DNA from: Cryptomeria japonica
Lineage: Eukaryota; Streptophyta; Pinopsida; Cupressales; Cupressaceae
Reading direction: 5' to 3'
Length of the DNA stretch: 64,000 bases
NCBI RefSeq assembly: GCF_030272615.1
Contig: NC_081409.1
Location: 477,664,073-477,728,072 of the forward strand
In this document: piece after piece, positions 56,275 to 64,000 of the stretch
Layout of the letters: every line of letters begins with the position of its first letter
How positions within the stretch are numbered: position 1 is the stretch's first letter
Program-made: the position numbers and the translations under genes
Notes under the pieces: generated by a model
Databases searched by the model: none
What the model was told of the DNA's origin: nothing
The model's input: the letters and a program-made list of their open reading frames with translations, nothing else

Positions 56275-58882
56275 TGTCACTGAACATTCGGAGCTGATTT
56301 CCGACGGCCGTTTGTCAGATTTTTCACAAATTTTCATCGGAGTGTTGACAAAATCCACCGTCGAAAACTCAGCGTCAGATTGGTCGATGATGCCATGCCC
56401 ATCAGAAATTTGACAATCCAATGGACTCTACCGACGGTCAAAGAAGTCGTCAATCGAAAGCTTGGTATTCGTCATAATTCTGACGATGATCATTTTTATA
56501 AAAAAAATAAATATAAAAGAGCCATCGAAGGAAGGGCATTCTTTCAATTTGTTTTAAATCCTAAGGGGTTTAGGGTTTAGGTTTTAAGTCGCTTCAATAC
56601 CTGAGAAAAGCCCTTTTGGTTTCTAATTTGGTGTTACTATATTCACTTAAGCGATGGGTCCATTTATCATAAAAGTGTTCCTCCCTTGTCATTTACCTAG
56701 GCGGTCCCTTTAAATATTTTATTCTTGTTTGCTTTTAATCTGCCTTTTCTAATGTCCGTCGGGCCTTATAAGTATCATGCAGTTTTCTGTTGATTTGACG
56801 GCCCGCGTTGATTCGTGACCAAAAAGTGCTCAAAACTTAGTTTCCGTGAAGTAGTGAAAGTCGAAGGTGGACCTGGCATATAGGTTTGGACCAAAGCTAA
56901 ACACCTATCAAGTTTCATCTGATCGAACGGACAGCGTGGTTTTGTGAGATCAAGCTGAACGTGCTTTAACCTTCGCGAAGGGGTGAAAGGGTTTGGCGGG
57001 TCCCAGAGATAAGTGGTCTTCTTTGGTTAAAGAATGATCGGGTTGGAAAAAGATCAATGGCTTCTCATTGTTTTGTGGTTGGGAGATGCACGAGCTATAA
57101 CTTCAGCGAAATAGCAAAAAGGTGGAGGGTCACACTAAGAGTGGTAGTAAATGTGGTAACCCCAGTTGGCGATGACATGGTGGTGACAAGGCACTCAGTT
57201 GGTGGTATGCAGTGGGTCCGGGCAAGGTTGTCATAAAAAGAGTAAACAATGAGCAAGTTCTTGAGATCTAACGGCTCGCGTGAATTTGTAAAGATAAGAT
57301 GCTAGCAAGTTAGTCATTGCGAAGTAGTGAAAAGGTTGATGGGCCTAAGGAACAGGCATGGCATGAAGTTAATAGAAGATCAGGTCTATTTTGATCTAAT
57401 GGTTTTCATGGTTTCATGGCTGCAAGCCAAACGAAGAATAATGTTCACGAAGTCGCGAAAGACAGGTGGAAATCACATGGAGGAGTAATGTGGCATAACA
57501 GCTACCACTTTTTGTAGAGCTTGGAAAAAGATCAATGGCTTCTCATTGTTTCGTGGCTGGGAGATGCACGAGCTATACCTTCAACAAAATAGCGAAAAGG
57601 TGGAGGGTCCTGCTAAGAGTGGTAGTAAATGTGGTAACCCCAGTTGGCAATGACATGGCGGTGACAAGGCACTCAGTTGGCGGTATGCAGTGGGTCTGGG
57701 CAAGGTTGTCATAAAAAGAGTAAACAACAAGCAAGTTCTTGAGATCTAACGGCTTGTGTGAATTCACGAAGATAAGATGCTAGCAAGTTAGTCATTGCGA
57801 AGTAGCAAAAAGGCCGATGGGCCCAATGGACAGGCATGGTATGAAGTTAAAAGTAGATCAGGTCTGTTTTGATCTAATGGTTCTTGTGGTTTCGTGGCTG
57901 CAAGCCAAACAAAGAATAATATCCGCAAAGTCACGAAAGATAGGTGGAAATCACACAGAGGAGTCATGTGACACGTGGTTTAAAAAAGTGGTTAAGGGCC
58001 CGCCTAGGTGTAACCGACAGTTATGTGGGAATAGTAAAAGGGAACACGTGGCAAATTAAGGGTGGAACCAAAAGGAGTTTCCAGGGCTAATGGCCGACTG
58101 CCATGTGGCATTTATTAACCGGATAACAAGTGGGGTAAGTAATTCTCGGATAAAGGGCCCACTTAAGAGGCATTCATCTCAAGATTGATTCAATGCTTCT
58201 CATTGTTTCGTGACCCGAAGATGCCCGCAGCTTAACCTTAGCGAAATGGCGAAAACCATTAGCCGTCAAGATGAGGCGCAGTTAGTTAAAAGACTTGATG
58301 GTCCCGATTGGAGTTAAAGGCCCGGTGATTTGAGTTTGATCTAATGCTTGGTGTGGCCTCGCGAAGGAAAAGTGCACGACTGTTAAACTCCACGAAGTGG
58401 TGAAAAGGAGGTAGGGCTTGACACTAAAGCAAATAGATTAAAGTAAGATAAAGGTGATGTAAGTTCTCGAGATCCAACAGCCAGTGTTGTTTCATGAAAG
58501 AAAAGAGCATGGGTTTTATGTTCTGTGAAGTAGCGAAAGAGTGAAACAGAGGAAAGACTTAGAGAAATTATGACCCATTGGAGCTAGTTTTGAATTCGAT
58601 TTGGCGAATTTAATTCTGAAAAGAAATCTGAAGCATGCGAAGTTAATTTCTAAAAACTTAAATGCCAACTTGCCCTTTTTAGTCCACATCAACTCGATTG
58701 CTAAGTATTGTTTCATCGAAGTTTGTTGTAGAGCGAATTGTTGCAGAGCGATTTTCTTCAGGCGAATAATCAGGTTTCTTGTGCTTTTCTTGATAACTCT
58801 TGGTTTGTTATCAAATACTGCTGTGTGAATTACTTCATTAGAGGTCTGTGTTAGCTTCTAGTGGTACAATTGTTTGACCAGA
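56275..58882 (+). repeat. CpG-rich region with an eleven-copy arm-bounded repeat array
   Basis: Between the broken LTR of C and the frame at 58883 lies DNA richer in CpG than the rest. Eleven related ~60-70 bp modules sit at about 56800, 56921, 57061, 57263, 57391, 57541, 57741, 57870, 58196, 58337 and 58470. A typical module is GATCTAACGG, then TTTCGTGRC, AAGATGC, a variable middle, then CTTCGCGAAGTAGCGAAAGG. The TTTCG and CGAAA ends are inverted arms. A telomere-like TTTAGGGTTTAGG lies at 56569-56581. The order (array, then an ORF on the plus strand) is what a promoter, leader or LTR of that frame would look like, but no second LTR copy is in the window. Confidence 0.7.
57043..57998. repeat. 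478 bp tandem duplication
   Basis: The block from TTGGAAAAAGATCAATGGC at 57043 is repeated from 57521. Homology continues to about 57970 with scattered, mostly transition differences. Each copy carries three of the eleven modules. Confidence 0.92.
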
Positions 58883-61399
58883 ATGGCACCTAGAAGAGAA
58901 TTTACAGAGAAAGTGAATTAACAGGACCAAAATATCTGTGATGATTTTTTAGAGCAATTAACCATGTCCACCAATGCTGGGGCTAAGGCCAAAGAGCTAG
59001 TACCTAAGAACCCTCATCTAAAAATTGGAGATGGCCTTTATGATAAGGGTAATTGGTTGAGGGACCCTGAAATATACTATGGCCATGGATATTTTTTGAA
59101 TAATTCTTTAAGCCATATAGGCTATCTACTGCAATGTCAAGATGTGCAGACCTCGAGGATTTTTTCAATGGCATGTTCAGAAAAAGAGCAGTGTGCAGAG
59201 GTAGGCCACATCAATTTCAGTTCCCAGAAGATCTGATTAGAAATGAATTCAGCTTAGATAAGCAAGAACTGAGGAAGGAGAAGTGGGTGGCATATAAGAA
59301 AGCCCTTGATTTTATCCATCAATTTGACACTAGCTATGACCCCCTTTCTAGCTTCAATCCATTTGAGGAGAAAACAAAATTCTTGATTCTTTATTTTGAA
59401 GATCTCATGCAGACCTTAAAAAGAAAAGAGGGAGGCCATAATGCAAAATGAGCCTGATAAGGCTAAGATGGTATTGGCTAAGCCTACTTTTGCTAGAGAT
59501 ATCCCATGTGGTGACTATGTAATGCACAAAAGGTCAAAGTACACTGTGATAATGCCAGTGATAGGTGAGCCTTCCACTTCAAAAGGGAAGAGGAAAATTG
59601 AAGATGTCATTGACATCTAGGATTCCCCTAAGAAGGAGAGAGTCGAAAAGGAAACTGAAACTGATGAGCCTCAATATTCTCCATCTCAGTCTCCTATCCA
59701 CATTAGAGATGAACAAACTGTGGCTGAACAATTATTGTAGTTAGGGAGTCTCAGTGAGATTGCCTATACCTATGAGGAGGCCCAAGAGGGGATGCCCGAA
59801 GAGGCACCTAATGCTGAAATGGATTTGACTAATGGTGAGTTAAAGGGCCAATAAATGGACCTTACTGTTAAGAAAGCTAGTGAAGAATTCCTAGCTGACA
59901 GTAATTTTGTCACATCAGGAGCTTTTATACAGTTTCTATGGAAGCAAAATATTGATCAATTCAAGACTAGATGTGAACAGAGGAAAAGTGAACAACCTCT
60001 TCAAAATACAACTCAGATAGAAGAAGAGGTTAAGCAAGAAATGATGGAGGAGTTCAAAGCAATCACCCCTGAGAAAGGAAGAGAAATGGTAGCAAAGGCT
60101 GGTGTGTTGATTCTCCCTGAACAGGATATAGTTGATGCCTTAGTGCTTGATGCAGTGAGGAAAGAAACAAAGCCTATGGAAGGAGTGAAATTCAGCAAAG
60201 ATAATTCTACTCTTGTCATGTGGTCTTTAAAGCAAGATGAAAACAAAAGAAGGAAGGATGCATCAGATTCTAGCCTCTTAGGAGGCATGATAGTTAAAAG
60301 AGTCCAAGACATAGGGGTAGTGGAAGCTGCAAGCACAGTCCTAGAGACTACAAAATTCAGTGTTGCGGTGCCAGAGAAAGAGGCACAAGAAAAGGCTAAT
60401 CTCCAACTGAAGTTGGAGACTATTTTAAAAGCTTACAATGATGCTAAAGAAGGAATAGCCAACAGAGATAGCATCATTTCTAGACTCCAGAGTCAACTGG
60501 TAGGTCAATATCATCTCGGTGAATCTTCTACACTCATGATAGCCTCCACTCCAGCAAGACCCCCTCCTACTAGTCCCATCATTGAATATTCCCCTTCTCC
60601 TATGCCTTCTAGTTCCCAATTACTTGAAAATGTCCAACATGAGTTGGAAAATTTGAAACAAGCTCAGACATTGTATGCAAACAAATATGAGGAGAAGGTG
60701 AAAGCCACCATCTTGAAGTTTGCTGACTCAGTCAAAACCTCCAATGTATACATAAATATGAAGAGGATTCTTGAGATTTTGATCAAATTGAGAGAAGAAG
60801 AAGCCACTTCGGAACCAACCCTGAATAAGTGGGTGCCTAGAGGTAAAGAGTTAGAGCTCATGTGTTCTTCCCATGAAGATGCAGAAGAGAATGACAATCT
60901 AAGGTCCAGATGTGAGTTTATAAAAGAGATGAATATTGTTTCAATGGAAGGAGCAGGTATAAAAAGAAAAGCCCAACTTTATAGGAAAGAATATTCAAAT
61001 CATAAATTTGAAATGTTTCCAGGAGGCTTCATTGGTCCTATCCGGCTAAAGGAAGAGAAGACTTGGTTAAAGGAGGTGGACCATAATTTGTCCCTAAGGA
61101 TCAATCAGATTATTAGTACTGATGACACATCCTTATTTGTCCAAACAATTCAGGAAATTGAAAAAGTGAAATCTCATTATGGTTTCATAGAAACAGAGAT
61201 TGGGCATGTACGAGTCACTTGGAAGTGGCTAGAAGATATGAAATAGAAGATTGCTAGTTTTACTTGGCCTAGTGATGATGTGTATCAGGAGTGGAAAGAT
61301 AAGTATATGGGACAGAAAGAAGATGCTCGGGAGCAGTTACAAGAGGTTGCAACAGAACAACAAGCAGAGGAAGTCGCAAATGCTGAAAAGGACTTATAA
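58883..61399 (+). pseudogene. ~840-codon degraded frame, function unknown
   Basis: From ATG 58883 (MAPRREFTEKVN) the frame can be followed, with about six stops and two frameshifts (near 59150 and 59430), to TAA 61399. The N-terminal ~190 residues are globular (HLKIGDGLYDKGNWLRDPEI, FQFPEDLIRNEFSLDKQEL, FEEKTKFLILYFEDLMQTL). A disordered Ser/Pro/Glu linker with KGKRKIEDVI follows. The best-preserved part, 59855-61246 (463 codons), is helical (coiled coil around QLKLETILKAYNDAKEGI), has a Pro-rich hinge (PARPPPTSPI), and ends with Trp-rich helices. No enzyme or zinc-finger motif is recognised. The overall layout (globular head, disordered linker, coiled coil) recalls the frames in E and G, but I see no direct sequence match. 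Confidence 0.6.
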
Positions 61400-62457
61400 C
61401 CGCTTCTTGAAAATGACCGGTTGTTTGTAAAAAACTTTCTTTTGAAGGGTCCAAAGCTTGTATGCATCCATACTATTATAAATGGATACCAGGACTCCTA
61501 AAAAAATGTTCGCAAGTAATTGTAAGAAAATGCTGCAGAAATTTATCTGAGCTTTTTTTTAGTCTTATGGAGAATACTCTGAGTTTTGTAATATTTTCTC
61601 AAAATTAATATCAATATACAGAATAGAAATAGTGTATATACATAAATGTGCATAGCAATCATAGGGCAACTCATGTCAAATGTGCAACTCAATACAATAA
61701 ATAATCTTAGTTTGTAGCCCTATAGCATCATAATGTAGTCCTTAACCAAGTATGCATACAAGAAACATCTAGTTCTATTAAGGCACAAGCATCAAAGTCA
61801 GAGGTTAGGACAACTAGTGAAAACATCAAGAACAAAAATTTTAGTCTCAAGAATTAGGAGTTGTAATTAAAAAACTTACAAGGATGAGGCATATTCATAA
61901 CTTTTGTAGTCCCACCTTGGATATCAACACTAGAAGCAACTCATATTGTTCATGTAAAGACAAGACAATATGGGAGTTCATTATACCAAGCAACTCATGG
62001 TGTTGTTGTTTGTGTTGGCTCTAGTGGACCCTGCAATTAAGATTCAATATACATTATTCAATAAGATTAACTGTGCAACATAATGAAATATTGAAAAGTG
62101 TGTTACCTTGTTGGGCTTCGCTTGGTTTCAAGAATAGTTTAATATTCTCTACTTAACAGGGCCAACCACATGAAGGTGGAAGCTCATTTGGCCCCTCCCC
62201 CCCCCCTAACATCACTCTAAATTCCCCGTTAACATCTTATAACATTCATTCATTAATTCTTTCTACCATTAATAAAATATAGCATTCATTCATTAAGATC
62301 ACATAACATTCATTAACACATAACATTGATTAACATTAATTAGCACACAACATTCATCAATATTAATTAACACATATCATCCATAACCATAAATTAGCAC
62401 ATAATTACATTCACTAACACATAAAAATTAGTCATTATCAAATAAGTTAGATTACAA
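61400..62457. other. AT-rich spacer
   Basis: No gene seen. A TATAAAT lies at 61477-61483. A run of C (about 62192-62207, one T inside) and a stretch of repeated ACATAACATTCATTAA-like words (62230-62440) are the only notable structures. The 61400-61640 part is probably the 3' untranslated end of the preceding frame. Confidence 0.5.
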
Positions 62458-63864
62458 TCATTTCTTTCTTTGTTTTTTCTTTGAAGCTATGAAAATACTA
62501 AGTGGAACATCGGTGTCTTCATCATTTCCCCCCTCTGCAGATGTCCCACCAACTACTCATGATCTCAATGTATGCCTAGTCCTATACTGAGTATGAGGAC
62601 ACTGAAGCAAAGGGGGGTCCTCTGCAATAACAAAGAAATGGGTTAAATTCAAAAAAAAAATATTATTATTGTTACAAGTATTTCATTAATTTAGAGAACA
62701 TAATTGTTGTGCTCTTTACCTGATGGGGCCACATCATTTTGTGTAGCCTCAACCTCAACATTCTAAACACCACAGTCCTCTTCACCTAAGTGGGGAACAT
62801 CACGTTCTTGAGGTTGTGTACCCAAATCATGCTCCACTTGCTCACCACAGACTACATGCTCTAAAATATTAACAAGAAAGGTTACATTAATTACTACTCT
62901 AATTACAAATTAAGATGTTTAATCATATTAATAGCTAAATAAATAAATTTGAATAGAAAATGAATACCTCCACTACTGGGATGCACATCCGGACCTTCAT
63001 GTGCAGGTGGTGTTTCACAATTAGCAAGTTGCATTCCAATGACATGCACATTGTTATCATTGCTTGCTTATTTAAAACAAATATAGTCACTTTATGTTGG
63101 AACTCAACATCAATTAGATTATTGGTAAAGTATTCAATTTGAAACAACTTTCATTTACCATATTTACCTATGTGACGGATGCACTGGAATTTGTGTATGC
63201 CCACTCAATTCTCGTAGCCGATCAGCCATGGCAGAATAGCCTTGCTGGTAGGCAATTCTCTTGTCATCTTCTATGGGCACTCTATTGAATTCAGAGCCCT
63301 ACATTTTTTCTTGGTACCATGAATTTTGCTTGCATTGTTTGATAAAAAAAAACGTTTGCAATTTATTAATATTTTGAGACAATATGGGAGTTTACATGAG
63401 ATACTTACAATTTGTGCAGCAAGTTTCATGTAACCACCAGAGCTGAGTTTGTGTTGCCCGTCCTTTTCTTGCCTTGCCTTGGTTGCCTTTGACATGTCAC
63501 TCAGTCTATAAAAAGTTTGAAATATGTTAGATTATATAAATATAAAGAGTAATTAATTAGTACATAATTACATTCTTAATAGTATCATGTGCCTTCTTCT
63601 AGCATCTACTAGTGTATTTCCTTTTTTCCTTTCAATTCTCTCCTTGGCATCCAAAATCAAGTCCTTCCACTCCCTCTTTGGAATCATGGGGGGACGCTCG
63701 TACTTTAGGTTCCTCTCCAAATGGGTCCTGTATTGGTCCCTCACATACTTTAGATATGTGCCAGCTTTTTCAAAGAGCTTGGTTTTGTCAAAGGTGTCAT
63801 TTCCAAACCACTCAACCATTTGGTTTGTCAATTCATCTTTTAACCTTTTTCTTGGTCATTCCAC
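62458..63864 (-). pseudogene. CACTA (En/Spm) Transposase_24-like gene, six-exon remnant
   Basis: Six exons with GT/AG borders and consistent phases: 63831(or 63864)-63572, 63505-63409, 63298-63168, 63062-62968, 62860-62720 and 62621-62458. The spliced product reads MVEWFGNDTFDKTKLFEKAG, then RTHLERNLKYERPPMIPKRE and RQEKDGQHKLSSGGYMKLAA. After the intron it goes on with GSEFNRVPIEDDKRIAYQQG, YSAMADRLRELSGHTQIP and an acidic tail ending ASKKKQRKK. The order of a basic helical region, a Lys/Arg-rich xHxLxSGGYxKLA block and a downstream coil matches the plant transposase family Ptta/En/Spm (Pfam Transposase_24). Two in-frame stops (exon 5 TAG near 62765, exon 6 TGA near 62560) fit C-to-T decay. 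The 5' exons lie beyond the window or start near 63864, where another TGA is present. No TIR is seen. Confidence 0.65.
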
Positions 63865-64000
63865 CTTTTAAAGCAAAAACAAACCTTTTAGATTCAGAAA
63901 TGAACTAAAGCTACATTTATTACACTTCAAGAAATGGATCAAAGGAAAAGTATTTTAGCAATGATATGAAATCAAAAGTAGATAAGGGTTAGTTCACATA

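Noticed and set aside
56150-56580. Open frames spanning the end of the 5' LTR of C and the CpG-rich region
   Set aside because: They cross the junction of unrelated DNA and show no motif.
60013-60897. Minus-strand frames opposite 59855-61246
   Set aside because: Antisense of the longer plus-strand frame; Ser/Leu/Phe-rich.
62192-62207. C-run as a functional element
   Set aside because: Isolated homopolymer-like tract in AT-rich spacer, probably slippage.

Overview
This window is a block of nested, decayed transposable elements from a large, repeat-rich, AT-rich plant nuclear genome. I see no rRNA, tRNA or CRISPR, and no intact host gene. The Copia LTR style (a shared TGTTAGGA start with an AGAGGGGGGTGAATCA block), an Athila-like Ty3/Gypsy element, a chromovirus and a plant CACTA-type transposase gene together suggest a seed plant. 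A conifer is my best guess, but that is inference. Every long reading frame carries stops or frameshifts.

Layout, left to right. (1) 1-5129: 5' half of an LTR element (E, minus strand) with a coiled-coil/zinc-knuckle gag-like frame and a second large frame of unknown function. E sits inside a degraded frame (H, 5131-7273). (2) 7274-9095: no gene seen. (3) 9096-56274: a Copia element (C, minus) split by two insertions. Copia element A (13919-46079) has TSD GTAGA. Chromovirus D (46869-54664, plus) has TSD AGATT/AGTTT. A is itself split inside its 5' LTR by Gypsy element G (20160-40173, plus, Athila-like, degenerate TSD) and by Copia element B (41046-45987, minus, TSD ATATC). G is split by a non-autonomous LTR element L (27112-37153, minus, TSD AATTC). 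The deepest nesting is four levels: C contains A contains G contains L. (4) 56275-58862: CpG-rich DNA carrying eleven copies of a ~65 bp module bounded by TTTCG/CGAAA arms, including a 478 bp tandem duplication. It lies directly upstream of an ~840-codon degraded frame of unknown function (58883-61399). (5) 61400-62457: AT-rich spacer. (6) 62458-63864: six-exon, minus-strand remnant of a plant CACTA (En/Spm, Transposase_24-like) gene.

Removing each insertion plus one TSD restores the host reading frame at two joins in element C, which supports the boundaries. The most unusual items are the eleven-copy arm-bounded array, the 572-codon frame lying between a Gypsy polypurine tract and the end of G's 3' LTR, and the ~930-codon Pro/Ser/Gln-rich frame of element L. 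Catalytic substitutions and in-frame stops fit mostly C-to-T (or G-to-A) decay, as expected for long-methylated repeats.
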